Of a stretch of 64,000 nt of DNA, positions 20,304 to 30,900 are shown in pieces. The notes under the pieces were generated by a model. The model saw only the letters and a program-made list of their open reading frames with translations. It was not told the DNA's origin and searched no databases. Origin of the DNA: Pseudoalteromonas espejiana DSM 9414 (GTDB lineage Bacteria; Pseudomonadota; Gammaproteobacteria; Enterobacterales; Alteromonadaceae); NCBI RefSeq assembly GCF_002221525.1, contig NZ_CP011028.1, positions 3,049,001 through 3,113,000 of the forward strand, given 5' to 3'. Position numbers and translations under genes: made by a program. Position 1 is the stretch's first letter. Each line of letters opens with the position of its first letter.

Positions 20304-22187
20304 ATGTTAGGCCCATATAAACAACATTATAATAATTTTAAGCAAAGCCCAAAGCAGTTTTGGCTCGAACAAGCAAAGCGCCTACCTTGGTACAAAAAAC
20401 CCGAACACGCCTACACACAAGACAACGACGGCCTTTACCACTGGTTTGATGGTGGCCAATTAAATAGCAGCTTTTTAGCGCTCGACCAACATGTAATTGC
20501 AGGCTTTGGCGAACAAGCCGCACTTATTTACGACTCCCCCGTAACCAATACCAAGCAAACGTATAGTTACTTACAACTACAACAGCAGGTAGCTAAATTT
20601 GCAGGTGTAATGCAATCGTTAGGCGTTACTAAAGGCGACCGCGTTGTTATTTACATGCCTATGATCCCCCAAGCTGTAATAGGCATGTTGGCCTGCGCCC
20701 GCTTAGGAGCAATTCATTCAGTGGTATTTGGTGGATTTGCAGCCCACGAATTAGCTGTACGCATTGACGATGCTAAACCAAAGCTAGTACTAAGCGCCTC
20801 ATGTGGCGTAGAGGTAGATAGCATTATTGAATACAAACCACTGCTGGATAACGCCTTAGACCTTGCCACACACAAGGTAGATCATTGTGTTATTTATCAG
20901 CGCGAGCAAGCAATTGCGCCATTAACGCCTACCCGCGATATTAGCTGGGACTACGCAATGCTAAGCGCCAAAGAAGTTGCGCCTATTGCCGTTAATGCAA
21001 GCGACCCGCTTTATATTTTATATACCTCTGGCACCACTGGCACACCTAAAGGCGTAGTGCGCGAAAACGGCGGCCACGCAGTTGCTATGCACTACAGCAT
21101 GGAAACCGTTTACGGCATGCAGCCCGGTGATGTGTTTTGGGCTGCTTCAGATATTGGTTGGGTAGTTGGACACTCATACATAGTGTATGCGCCGCTTATG
21201 TACCGCTGCACCACCATTTTATTTGAAGGCAAACCTGTACGTACGCCCGACGCCAGTGCATTTTGGCGAGTGGTTGAAGAGTATAAAGTAAATGCATTAT
21301 TTAGCGCGCCAACTGCATTTAGAGCCATTAAAAAAGAAGACCCTAACGCAGAGGGCTTTAAACAATACAACACCAGTAGTTTAAAACGACTATTTTTAGC
21401 CGGCGAGCGGTTAGACCCGCCAACTTATGATTGGCTTAAAGAAAAAACAAACCTACCCATACTCGATCACTGGTGGCAAACCGAAACCGGCTGGGCCATT
21501 GCTTGTAATCCCGTAGGCATAGAAGAATTAGTAACAAAACCAGGCAGCTCAACAGTGCCAACCCCAGGGTTTGATGTGCAAATACTAAATATGCATGGCG
21601 AGCAATGCGCACCAAACGAGCAAGGTGCAGTAGTGATCAAACTGCCGTTGCCACCTGGTTGCATGCCAACCATTTGGCAAAATACACCGCGTTTTAAAAC
21701 AGGTTATCTAACCGAGTACCCGGGTTATTATCTTTCGGGCGATGGTGGCTACATAGATGACGACGGCTACTTATTTATAATGGGCCGCACAGACGATGTT
21801 ATAAATGTGGCAGGCCATCGGCTTTCAACTGGCGAAATGGAAGAAATAGTAGCAGCGCACCCAGCCGTTGCTGAATGCGCCGTGTTTGGGGTTACCGATA
21901 ACCTAAAAGGGCAATTACCTATGGCGATGATTGTTCTTAAAAACGACTTTATAGGCTCCCCTACCGATGTAGAGCAAGAGCTTGTTCAAACAGTACGAAA
22001 CCAAATAGGCGCCATTGCCTGCCTTAAAACTATTGTGAGTGTAGAGCGTTTACCAAAAACACGCTCAGGTAAAATACTACGTAAAAACTTACGCCAACTT
22101 ATTGATGGCGACGAACTGCAAATACCTTCAACCATAGACGATGCCGGTATTTTTGAAGAAATAAACCAACAGCTCACCCTGCGTTAA
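20304..22187 (+). CDS. prpE: Propionyl-CoA synthetase-like acyl-CoA ligase
   Basis: 627 residues, the usual length of PrpE/acetyl-CoA-synthetase-type ANL enzymes. Landmarks: N-terminal ACAS-N domain, the ATP-binding loop YTSGTTGTPKGVVRENGGH at about 240 (the following GGH is typical of PrpE), WWQTETGWAIACNP, YLSGDGGYIDDDGYLFIMGR and the catalytic Lys K590 in PKTRSGKILRK. It converts propionate or acetate with ATP and CoA to the acyl-CoA via an acyl-AMP. It is not beside prpBCD, so the name is by similarity; acetate or acrylate-like short acids are alternatives. AGGAG precedes the ATG. Confidence 0.85.
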   Translation: MLGPYKQHYNNFKQSPKQFWLEQAKRLPWYKKPEHAYTQDNDGLYHWFDGGQLNSSFLALDQHVIAGFGEQAALIYDSPVTNTKQTYSYLQLQQQVAKFAGVMQSLGVTKGDRVVIYMPMIPQAVIGMLACARLGAIHSVVFGGFAAHELAVRIDDAKPKLVLSASCGVEVDSIIEYKPLLDNALDLATHKVDHCVIYQREQAIAPLTPTRDISWDYAMLSAKEVAPIAVNASDPLYILYTSGTTGTPKGVVRENGGHAVAMHYSMETVYGMQPGDVFWAASDIGWVVGHSYIVYAPLMYRCTTILFEGKPVRTPDASAFWRVVEEYKVNALFSAPTAFRAIKKEDPNAEGFKQYNTSSLKRLFLAGERLDPPTYDWLKEKTNLPILDHWWQTETGWAIACNPVGIEELVTKPGSSTVPTPGFDVQILNMHGEQCAPNEQGAVVIKLPLPPGCMPTIWQNTPRFKTGYLTEYPGYYLSGDGGYIDDDGYLFIMGRTDDVINVAGHRLSTGEMEEIVAAHPAVAECAVFGVTDNLKGQLPMAMIVLKNDFIGSPTDVEQELVQTVRNQIGAIACLKTIVSVERLPKTRSGKILRKNLRQLIDGDELQIPSTIDDAGIFEEINQQLTLR

Positions 22188-22363
22188 ATCCAACCTATCA
22201 AAGCCATTTACAAAAATGGCTTTGATAACTTGCATGTATTTTCTGTCATCAACATTATTTATTAAATTTATTTTGATAAAAATCAGATAACTATTAATAA
22301 TTCTAGTAAAGTACAAATTGTAACTATAATAAAAATATACCCATAATAATGTAGGATCTATTA

Positions 22364-23446
22364 ATGTTTGTTTTAAGTAAAAAGTACCTAGAGTCTGAAA
22401 ATAATAATCAACAACTCATTAAACAAATTGAAGAACTAACAGCACATAACGAATTACTAGTACAAGAAAACAAACACTTAGAACAACAGCTCAGCTTAAC
22501 TCAAAGCGTAAATGACGAACAATTTACCGAAAGCTTACTCTCAAGCTCTGTAGATTGTATTAGCCAAATTGAAGGGGTACGCCAAACGGTACTTGAGTCG
22601 TACTCAACCATTGAGCAGGAAAGCCAAGTTAGCTATCAAATAAACGACCTTTTAAATAACTCAAATCAATCACTACAGCATATTGCCAGCGAGATGGAAC
22701 TAATGACCCATAAAATGGGTAGCATGAGTGAAAACATCTCAGGCCTCTCAAGCCTTGCTGGTAGTATTAATACGTTTGTATCGACCATCTCTAAAATATC
22801 TGATCAAACTAACTTGTTAGCACTTAATGCCGCCATTGAAGCTGCCCGAGCAGGCGAAGCTGGCCGAGGTTTTAGTGTGGTTGCCGACGAAGTACGCGTA
22901 CTCGCTACTAACACGAATAAATCGGCTCAAGAGGTTGCCGACCTAGTAAAAGAAATTATCGATAAAACAGAAGTAACTGTCACTTCCGCCGACGACATAC
23001 AACAAAATAACACACAACTTACTAGCAATTTTGCATCGCTGAATAGCGATTACGCATCAATCATTGATTTTTGCACCAGCATGAAAAACACAATTTCGCA
23101 GGCATCTATTCGCTCATTTATTCAAACCGTTAAGTTAGATCATATTGTTTGGAAAGGTGAAGTGTACGCCGTAGCCAATGGTAAAATTAATAAATCGATA
23201 GATGATTTTACCGATCACACCATGTGCCGCTTAGGTAAATGGTACAAGTCAGACGAATCAAATGAATACAAATCACTAAGCGCATTTAAACAAATAGATA
23301 AGCCCCACAGCGAAGTGCACAAAAACGGCGTGCAAGCGCTACAGCTCATTAAGCAAGGCAAAAAAGCCGAAGCGATAAAACATATACACTTAATGGAATC
23401 AGCCAGTGAGCAAGTTATACACTTACTCGATCAGCTAGTGCGTTAA
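22364..23446 (+). CDS. Soluble chemoreceptor-type protein with C-terminal CZB zinc-binding domain
   Basis: 360 residues and no membrane segment. Order: N-terminal coiled coil (about 5-60), MCP signalling hairpin with the conserved tip [20 protein letters not shown] (about 150-170), then a chemoreceptor zinc-binding domain (about 255-355). The CZB signature is visible as the His of [11 protein letters not shown], the Cys of MCRLGKWY, and His in [12 protein letters not shown] domains bind Zn2+ and in E. coli DgcZ or Helicobacter TlpD sense zinc or oxidants such as HOCl. The receptor is shorter than transmembrane MCPs and probably reports cytosolic zinc or redox state to CheA, or to a non-chemotaxis pathway. 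Monocistronic; AGGA ribosome site. Confidence 0.92.
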   Translation: MFVLSKKYLESENNNQQLIKQIEELTAHNELLVQENKHLEQQLSLTQSVNDEQFTESLLSSSVDCISQIEGVRQTVLESYSTIEQESQVSYQINDLLNNSNQSLQHIASEMELMTHKMGSMSENISGLSSLAGSINTFVSTISKISDQTNLLALNAAIEAARAGEAGRGFSVVADEVRVLATNTNKSAQEVADLVKEIIDKTEVTVTSADDIQQNNTQLTSNFASLNSDYASIIDFCTSMKNTISQASIRSFIQTVKLDHIVWKGEVYAVANGKINKSIDDFTDHTMCRLGKWYKSDESNEYKSLSAFKQIDKPHSEVHKNGVQALQLIKQGKKAEAIKHIHLMESASEQVIHLLDQLVR

Positions 23447-23534
23447 AAAATAGCGGGTTAAATTACCTTTAGCCCGCGACCTTTTCTATAAAGGCTGAAA
23501 TTTATTCCTTACTTGCACTTTCTTACTTAACACT

Positions 23535-23895
23535 AGGGTCTGTTGATCTTTTAAGGTTAAATTTGCAGCTGTCTGTTTGGTATTTAGGCAAGGCAGAGCC
23601 TATATAGTGTGGTTGTTCCCCACAAATAGGCGATAACGTAGCATTAATGCCAAACAGGCGCTGCCCAAAGGGTTCTTCCTAGGGGCTATTTACCCTTTGT
23701 TGCCTACATGGATGTAGGTAAGGGGCGTGAGCAGGACGCGGAAGCTTTGCTCGGCTTTTACTTATTTTTACATGGATGTAAGCCAGTAGGGTAACGCAGG
23801 AGCAGTTACCGAGCCCACTAGGTTACAAACCTCGCGCCGCGATTAAATAGCCCCTAGTTTGAACAAATTTTAATCCGAAAAGGTCAACAGACCCT
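23535..23895. repeat. 361-bp palindrome-rich element with AGGGTCTGTTGA inverted ends
   Basis: Ends are AGGGTCTGTTGA (23535-23546) and TCAACAGACCCT (23884-23895), a perfect 12-bp terminal inverted repeat that continues imperfectly for about 30 bp. Inside lie nested dyads: CTGTTTGGTATT/AATGCCAAACAG (23573-23584, 23646-23657), CTAGGGGCTATTTA/TAAATAGCCCCTAG (23679-23692, 23844-23857), CCTACATGGATGTAGG (23703-23718), TTACATGGATGTAA (23768-23781) and GGTAAC/GTTACC (23790-23810). No credible open frame. It occupies nearly all of the 470-bp gap between two genes. Best read as a MITE or REP-type composite; no clear target duplication is seen. Confidence 0.7.
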
Positions 23896-23918
23896 TAGAA
23901 CATTAAACAGGATTGTGC

Positions 23919-24776
23919 ATGCTTCGCTTAATACAAACACTACTTGCCACCAGCCTATTATTTATGGGTTTTATGGCGCAAAGTTACGAAATTGAAGATT
24001 TAGGCGATGGCCTCCACCGCTTTATTGACGACAGGCACCGCTCGGTATTTTTAATCACCCCACAAGGTGCAATAGTTACCGACCCACTAAATAAAAAAGC
24101 TGCCACGTGGTTAAAGGAGCAAATTAAAACCCGCTTTAACGTACCCGTTAGATACGTTGTATATAGCCATAATCACAGCGACCATATTTACGGTGCAGAG
24201 GTATTTAAAAGCCCTCATACTACCTTTGTAGCGCATAAACTTACCGCGCAAGATATTAAAAACACACAAATAAAAACGGTTATGCCTAACCTCACTTTTG
24301 ATGACGAACTAATACTTACCCTTGGCGGCTCAACCTTAAGGCTTAACTACCACGGCCCTAACGATGGCCGAGGCTCAGTGAGTATGCTGTTCGAAAAACA
24401 AAAAACATTATTTGTAGTCGACTGGATAGTTATTGGCAGAATGCCATGGCAAAAACTATGGAGCTACGATATTCAAGGCATGATTAATTCAACCCAAGCG
24501 GTTTTAAATTACGATTTTAATACCTTTGTGGGCGGCCATGCCGACATGGGTAATAAAGCCGATGTAGTACGTTACTTAAGCTATATTGAGCAGCTTTACA
24601 GCCAAGTAACCGCTGCAGCGCTTGCGGGGCAAAGCCTAGAACAAATAAAACAAAATGTTAAACTCGATAAATTTTCAGATTTAAAGCAATACCAAGCCTG
24701 GTTGCCACTTAATATTGAAGGCGTATACGAGCGCCTTATGGAAGAGTCGGGCATGGGCTGGCGCAGCGATTTATAA
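23919..24776 (+). CDS. Periplasmic metallo-beta-lactamase-fold hydrolase
   Basis: 285 residues from ATG 23919, 6 nt after AGGA. The signal peptide runs to about residue 22. The MBL metal motif is complete: HNHSDH (first His cluster, about 88), His in LNYHGPNDGRGS, Asp in FVVDWIVIG and His in GGHADMG. This places it among the MBL hydrolases with two zinc sites. It is not enough to call a beta-lactamase; similar exported proteins include quinoprotein-relay SoxH-like and lactonase-like enzymes. The gene begins 24 nt after the structured 361-bp element, whose insertion may have replaced its promoter region. The next gene, an esterase, follows after 107 bp on the same strand. Confidence 0.88.
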   Translation: MLRLIQTLLATSLLFMGFMAQSYEIEDLGDGLHRFIDDRHRSVFLITPQGAIVTDPLNKKAATWLKEQIKTRFNVPVRYVVYSHNHSDHIYGAEVFKSPHTTFVAHKLTAQDIKNTQIKTVMPNLTFDDELILTLGGSTLRLNYHGPNDGRGSVSMLFEKQKTLFVVDWIVIGRMPWQKLWSYDIQGMINSTQAVLNYDFNTFVGGHADMGNKADVVRYLSYIEQLYSQVTAAALAGQSLEQIKQNVKLDKFSDLKQYQAWLPLNIEGVYERLMEESGMGWRSDL

Positions 24777-24883
24777 ATTGTATGCATGTGCATTTGTTGC
24801 TTGAATACAAGTGCATACGTATTCACATTGAATTAACAACGCAAGCTTGTGATAGTGCACTTTTTGTATGCTAAGGCGCCACC

Positions 24884-25831
24884 ATGAAATTAGTTGCTTT
24901 ACTGTTTAGCTTATCAATATTTGTAGTGCATACCAGCTATGCAAACACGGCCAACGTGCAAGTAAGCAAAGGCCAAATTGAGGTAATCGACAATATAGAA
25001 TCGCAGTTTGTAAAAAAACGTTTTTTAAATGTTTGGCTACCACCAGGTTACAACAAAAGCACCCGCTACGATGTGCTCTACATGCACGATGGGCGCATGC
25101 TATTTGATGCCAACAGCACATGGAACAAGCAAGAATGGCGCGTAGATGAAGTAGCAGGCACATTAATAGAGCAAGGCAAAGTGCGTCCATTTATTGTGGT
25201 CGGCATTCCAAACGCCGTAGAAAACCGCCACAGCGAATACTACCCACAAAAACCGTTTGAGGCCTTAAGCAAACAAAAGCAAAACGCCCTTTACCAGTTA
25301 GAAAAATACCCAGGCCATAAATTATTTGCCTCTAACGTTTACTCAGATAACTACTCACGCTTTTTAGTTAAAGAAGTTATTCCTTACATTGAGTCTAACT
25401 ACAACGTAAACAAAGGCGCGCAGCACCGTTATATTGGTGGCTCTAGTATGGGTGGGCTTATATCGTGGTACACACTACTTAATTACCCTAACGAATTTGC
25501 CGGCGCTATTAGTATGTCGACCCACTGGCCAGGTCTTTTTAGCCACGACGACGAAGTATTTGCACAATTTAAACACTACATTGCCAACAACATCGCAAAG
25601 CTGAGTAACCAAAAAGTATACTTTGATTACGGCGACAGCACCTTAGATGCCATGTACCCTAAATTACAAGCGCAAATTGATGCACTATTTATGGAGCATA
25701 AGTATCCGGCAAAACTTTGGCAAAGCCAGTACTTCCCAGGAGAAGATCACACCGAAAACGCATGGGCTAAACGCTTACATATTCCGCTTGAGTTTATGTT
25801 TAGAAAAACCAAACAAGCTGCAGCCGAGTAA
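24884..25831 (+). CDS. Exported esterase of the enterochelin-esterase/esterase-D type
   Basis: 315 residues with a signal peptide (about 1-20). Alpha/beta-hydrolase of the putative esterase family (Esterase PF00756 type): RFLNVWLPPGYNKSTRYDVL, the YMHDGRMLFD oxyanion region, nucleophile elbow GGSSMGG with S188, and His near GEDHTENAW. Substrates of this family include ferric-enterobactin, feruloyl esters and acyl-glutathiones. The HDGRMLFDA region and the YPQKPFEAL segment match proteins labelled alpha-dextrin-type or IroE-like hydrolases, so the substrate is open. Closed by a strong terminator. Confidence 0.85.
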   Translation: MKLVALLFSLSIFVVHTSYANTANVQVSKGQIEVIDNIESQFVKKRFLNVWLPPGYNKSTRYDVLYMHDGRMLFDANSTWNKQEWRVDEVAGTLIEQGKVRPFIVVGIPNAVENRHSEYYPQKPFEALSKQKQNALYQLEKYPGHKLFASNVYSDNYSRFLVKEVIPYIESNYNVNKGAQHRYIGGSSMGGLISWYTLLNYPNEFAGAISMSTHWPGLFSHDDEVFAQFKHYIANNIAKLSNQKVYFDYGDSTLDAMYPKLQAQIDALFMEHKYPAKLWQSQYFPGEDHTENAWAKRLHIPLEFMFRKTKQAAAE

Positions 25832-25863
25832 TCGTTTACAAGTATCATCCTTTCAGTAATCAC

Positions 25864-25904
25864 AAAAAAGCGACTTAACGTTCACTACGTTAAGCCGCTT
25901 TTTT
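25864..25904 (+). terminator. Bidirectional terminator between esterase and histidine kinase
   Basis: AAAAAGCG-A-CTTAACG / CGTTAAG-C-CGCTTTTTT hairpin with A and T runs on the two sides; it can end both converging transcripts. Confidence 0.85.
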
Positions 25905-25935
25905 AATGCACTTTTAAACCTAATAAACCAAATAG

Positions 25936-27222
25936 CTAACTAAAATCGACCACTACTTCATAGCGCCCTGGCATGTCGTTTACTTCGTACACCCAGCCGT
26001 GGCGTTTGATTATTTTTTCGCTTAATTGCAGGCCTAGTCCGTAACCTATACTGGCGTGTTTTGCTGTGGATGTATTAGCGACGGGGGCATCATCTTTTGC
26101 GCTGCAATTGACAATTGTGACTTTACTGCCTTGCTGCGAAATGTGCACTTGCCCCGCTTGTGTATGCTGATAAGCATTACGAATTAAGTTAGTAAGTACA
26201 ATATGACAAGCTGTGGCATCGGTTGTAATTAAGCGCTCTTGCTGTGTGCTTAAAGCCACATTAACGTGCTTTGCGATAAGTAAATAATTAAGCTCGGTGC
26301 TTAGGGTTGTTATTTTATCGGCTAGGTTTACAGGCTCTGGGCTACTTTGCTGCTCTTCGTTTCGGCTTAGCCATAATAGCGTATCGGTTAGGTCGCTCAT
26401 GGTTAAACCGGCGCGTTCTATGCGTTGTAATGTAAGCTGTTGCTTATCACTTAGTGGCGCTCTTTCGCTTAAGCGGTTGAGTAGTTCTACATTGCTGCGA
26501 ATAACCGATATTGGTGTACGCAGCTCGTGGCTTGCATAACTTAAAAAGCGTTGCTCGCGCTCTACGCTTTCGTGCGCCGAAAGCAAGCTACTGCGTATCA
26601 AGGTTGCTAAAACATTAAGCTCGTTGTAAGTAAAATCAGGCGGTGTTTGCTGTAAATTAGTTTGGTTTAACGATTTAGCCCACCCTCGTAAAGACTCCAC
26701 AGGTTTGGCTATTTTTTTCATGACCATAAACAAAAAAAACGCAAATAACACAATGGCAGCAAAGCCGGTTACGGCAATCCAAAACATGCGTTGCTCAGGT
26801 TCTATGTTGGCAATTACAGTGGGGCGGTCTTTTTCGAGCATAATACGCGACACATAGCGCGGCTCACCCTCTGGGTTTGGGTAATACACTACAAAAAAGA
26901 GGTTTTCGGGCAATGTAAATATCGAAGACTGATCTTTTCTTTTATGCAGTAAGCCTATTTCTGTTGGTTTTGAAAAACGCTGTTTAATAATGCTTGGCAT
27001 ATCTTCCCAGCGGCTCGCTACATTAAAACCAACAACCTCTTTGTGCTCTCCTGCTTTTACATCAATAGTTTGCGAAAGGTTTAGCATTACCCCGTTTAAG
27101 CCTTTATCTAGGCCATCTATAAAGTAATTAACACTTAAAAATGAAAAGCCAATGGCCATAGCAGAGCTAAGTACCACCATACTGGCAAAAAAGTAAATTC
27201 TGAGGCTTGGCCTTATTTTCAT
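25936..27222 (-). CDS. Sensor histidine kinase of the RND efflux operon
   Basis: 428 residues. Two membrane helices (about 9-30 and 150-172) enclose a periplasmic sensor of about 115 residues. Then come a HAMP-like linker, the phospho-acceptor H in YASHELRTPISVIRSN and the ATP-binding motifs NLIRNAYQHTQ (N box) and YGLGLQLSEKII (G box). It autophosphorylates and passes phosphate to the adjacent OmpR-type regulator. It is last of five overlapping genes; its ATG overlaps the regulator's stop (TAATG). The periplasmic position suggests it senses envelope damage or the pump's substrate and tunes its own operon. Confidence 0.93.
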   Translation of the reverse strand: MKIRPSLRIYFFASMVVLSSAMAIGFSFLSVNYFIDGLDKGLNGVMLNLSQTIDVKAGEHKEVVGFNVASRWEDMPSIIKQRFSKPTEIGLLHKRKDQSSIFTLPENLFFVVYYPNPEGEPRYVSRIMLEKDRPTVIANIEPEQRMFWIAVTGFAAIVLFAFFLFMVMKKIAKPVESLRGWAKSLNQTNLQQTPPDFTYNELNVLATLIRSSLLSAHESVEREQRFLSYASHELRTPISVIRSNVELLNRLSERAPLSDKQQLTLQRIERAGLTMSDLTDTLLWLSRNEEQQSSPEPVNLADKITTLSTELNYLLIAKHVNVALSTQQERLITTDATACHIVLTNLIRNAYQHTQAGQVHISQQGSKVTIVNCSAKDDAPVANTSTAKHASIGYGLGLQLSEKIIKRHGWVYEVNDMPGRYEVVVDFS

Positions 27223-27902
27223 TACGGTTGCTCTTGGGTTGGTTTTATTGCAAAGCCAACACTTGGAATGGTTTCAAGTTTCACTTGTTCAGTAGCTGCC
27301 TCTAACTGCTTACGCAAGTGGTAAATATGCACTTTTAAGCTATTACTGTCGGGCTGCTCTTCGCCCCAAACGGCTTGCATAATAGCGCTGCGTGTAACAG
27401 GTTGCGGTGCTTCGCGTACTAAGGTTTCAAGCAGTTTAAAAGCAATGGGAGAGAGCTTTAATGTTTGCTCTTCAACACTTGCACAGCGCTGAGCTAAATC
27501 TAACTTTAAATTAGCTAAGGTGAGGCGTTTAGCCTCACCGCTTTTACGCTTTGCAAGTACTTGTACACGTGCTACTAGCTCTTTCATGGCAAAAGGTTTA
27601 ACTAAATAATCGTCGCTACCGGCGGCAAAGCCTTCTAGTTTGTTGTCGAGGCTATCGCGAGCAGTCAGCATTAATACCGGCGTATCTTTACCTTGTTCGC
27701 GCAATGTTTTACACATTGTTAAGCCATCCATTTTGGGCATATTTACATCCAAAATAATCATTTGGTACTGATTATTTTGAATTAAATTTAAACCCATAAC
27801 CCCATTACTTGCATGGTCACACTCAATGTCTTCTATATCGAGGTAATCTACAATTGTTGTTGCAAGGTCTATGTCGTCTTCAACCAGTAGTACGTTTATC
27901 AT
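27222..27902 (-). CDS. OmpR-family response regulator of the RND efflux operon
   Basis: 226 residues. The receiver domain (1-118) has the acidic pair VEDD, the phospho-accepting Asp in ILDVNMPKMDG and the conserved Lys in DDYLVKPFAM. The winged-helix DNA-binding domain (about 128-222) ends in LKVHIYHLRKQLEA and VGFAIKP. It starts within the stop of the pump gene (TAATG) and its own stop overlaps the kinase start, so all are made from one message. It probably activates the upstream efflux genes at the 33.6-kb promoter. Confidence 0.94.
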   Translation of the reverse strand: MINVLLVEDDIDLATTIVDYLDIEDIECDHASNGVMGLNLIQNNQYQMIILDVNMPKMDGLTMCKTLREQGKDTPVLMLTARDSLDNKLEGFAAGSDDYLVKPFAMKELVARVQVLAKRKSGEAKRLTLANLKLDLAQRCASVEEQTLKLSPIAFKLLETLVREAPQPVTRSAIMQAVWGEEQPDSNSLKVHIYHLRKQLEAATEQVKLETIPSVGFAIKPTQEQP

Positions 27903-30900
27903 TAAGAGGCAGCTCCTTGAGTGCGTTTACCACTTAAAAAGTCTAACATATTGGCAAGTAAGCGCTTAACGTCTATTTGAATCATTAATAAGGCCGGTAT
28001 TAGTATTAATGTAATAACCGTTGCAAACAAAATACCATAACCAAGTGATACCGCAGCAGGAATTAAAAACTGTGCCTGCATTGAGGTTTCGCCTAATAAC
28101 GGCACTAAGCCCGCATACGTTGTAATTGAGGTAAGCAAAACAGCCCGTAAGCGGCTTGTACACGACTCTATAATGGCATCGTGCGTGTTCATGCCCTCTT
28201 CTTTTACAAGCTCGTTAAAGCGCGAAACAAGTAATAGGCTGTCGTTTACTACTACCCCGCTTAGCGCCAAAATACCATTTAAAGAAAGTATGCTTATGGT
28301 TAAGTCGTTCCACCAGTGGCCTAAAATAGCACCCACAATACCAAACGGAATCGCCACCATAATCAACATAGGTTGAATGTAAGATTTAAGCGGAATTGCC
28401 AACAATACGTAAATAACTAATAACGCCGCTATAAACATAGTGCCCATTGAGCCGGTGGTTTCGTCTTGCTCTTCGGCTTCACCAGCAAAGTGAATACTTA
28501 AGTTAGGGAACTGCTTAGTAAGCTCAGGTACTAAATCGCGACTTAAATTATCAACCAGTTCATTAGAGGCCACTACGTTTTTATCTACTTGCGCACTTAA
28601 GTAAATTGCACGTAGGCCATCAATACGGGTTATTTCATCTTGTTGATATTCACTGCTTATATTGGCTACGTTAACTAAAGGCACAACGGTGCCATCGGGT
28701 AATCTAATACGCGATTGCAATATATCGGCCGGTGTTTTACGAGCGTTTTCTGGGTAGCGTACACGTACTTTTACTTCGTCTTTATCGCGCTGGTAGCGCT
28801 GTACAATTGCACCACCAAAAGCTTGTAATACTTGCTCTGATAGGCTCGCGGTATCCATACCTAAAGCCCGGCCTTGTGCGTTTAAAGTAAATTTAAGCTG
28901 CGGCTGACCTGGGTTTAAGTTGTCGTCTATACCATTAACACCAGCGGTGTTTTGTAAGCGCTCTTTAAACAGTGCGCCTGCGGCCATAACGGTTTCGTCA
29001 TCCCATGCTTTTAGCTCTACTTTAAAGTTATCGACCATTTTACGAGTAGCCAATACTTGTAGCTTTTTACTGCCCTCTGGCATGCCTGCAAGGCGTTGCC
29101 ATTCTTGTGCAAATTCGTTGGCGGTAAATTCGCCCTCGTTTAACAGCTCAACACTTACCGTACCGCCTGTATCGCTACTGCTCACTAATTGTAAGCTGGT
29201 TATTTCGCTATCTTGCGAGTCGTACTTATCCATTAAATTTTGCTGTGCTTGCAGTGCACTTTGCTCAAGCGCTAACAAGTTTTTATTAGTTTGCCCATAA
29301 GCAGCATCGTTTTGCATAACAAGCTCAGCGCTGACAGTATCACCGGCAATGCTTGGGAAAAAACCAACTTTTACTGCACCCGTCATAGGCATACCAATAA
29401 CAAGTATAAAAAAGGCAATAAATGCAGCAACTACGGCATATCTAAAGCGTAGTGAGTATTCAATTACGCGGCGATACACATTAGCGCTAAACCAATTTAG
29501 GCCGCTGTCGGCACCGTGCTGCACTTTTGACCACAAGCCACTAAGACCTGACTTTAATTGGCGTTTAGTGCTTACGTGCGCTAAATGCGACGGTAAAATA
29601 AGCTTTGATTCAACAACAGAAAGTAATAAACAAATAGTCACTACGGTTGCAAACTGAGCGTAAATTTTACCTAGGTTGCCTGATACATTCGAAAGCGCCA
29701 CAAACGCAGCCACCGTGGTTAATACGCCAAATATAGTGGGTACAGCTACCTTCATGGTGCCTAAAATAGTGTTATTAAGGGTATCGCCATGTTTTTTGCG
29801 GGTAGTATATATACTCTCCCCCACTACTACGGCATCGTCGACCACTATGCCCAGTGCCATAATAAAACCAAAGGTGGTCATTTCATTTATAGTAAGCGCG
29901 GTGAAGCTGTCGGTCATAAAGTACAGTGTGCCAAAAAATACAAATGGCAAGCCACCGGCAACCCACAATGCAACACGTACGTTTAAAAATATCGCTAAAA
30001 TTACAAACACCATAATAATCCCGGTTACGGCATTTTTAGTAAGCAGCGATAGGCGCTCGGTGATCATGGTGCTTTTATCTTGCCAGCTTTCAAGCTCTAC
30101 ATTTTGTGGCAATAAACCGCGCTCGTGCCATGTATCAATTACGCTGTGTGCTTGCTCAACAATCGTGGTTATATCGCTATTTTCATCCATTAAAATTTCA
30201 ATGCCTACAGCATTTTTTTGATTATAACGGCTTAACGAGTTGGTATCTTCTGCGAAAGTGTCGGTAACGGTTGCTACATCACCTAATTTAATTTGTGTGC
30301 CTGTTTGTGTTGTTAGTAACACAATATCGGCAAAGTCGCGCTGCCAATAAGCTTGGTCTGCGGCTTTTAGGCGCATAATTTTATTGCTATCGCGCAAGCT
30401 AGTCGAAAGCGGGCTCGATGATTCGTTGTTAATCACCTCGCTTACATCGCTAATGGTTAAACCGTAGGCTTGTAATTTACCTTCGTCGATTTCTACCGAC
30501 ATCATAGGGTCAAGCACGCCCGATTGCTCTACATCGCTAATGCCTGATTTAGCTAATAAATCAGCTTTTAATTGCTCACCTAGGCTTTGCAATGTATGGC
30601 GGTCGGCATCACCAAATAATTGTATGGATAATGCGTGATCTTGCCTACGGGCTTTGTCGATCACCGGCTCTTCGGCATCTGCCGGAAAGTTGTTTATGGC
30701 ATCTACTTGGTTTTTTACATCGGTGAGTAGTTCATCTAACGAGTAGTCGGTTTTTTTCTCTATGCTTACATGGCTGCCGCTGGCATCGGATGTAGAGGTA
30801 ATACGCTTAATACCGGGTACGGTTTCAAGGGCTTCTTCTACTTTTAGGGCTATGCCCTCTTCTGCTTGTAAGGCATCGCCACTGTCGTAAACCACCGATA

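Noticed and set aside
20304..22187. Acetyl-CoA synthetase (acs) as the name
   Set aside because: The GGH after the ATP loop and the length fit the PrpE group better; still only a similarity call.
23535..23895. Insertion sequence
   Set aside because: No transposase frame of any size; only inverted repeats remain, so it is listed as a non-autonomous repeat.
28920..30221. Several plus-strand frames across the RND pump gene
   Set aside because: Shadow frames opposite a well-conserved 1061-residue transporter.
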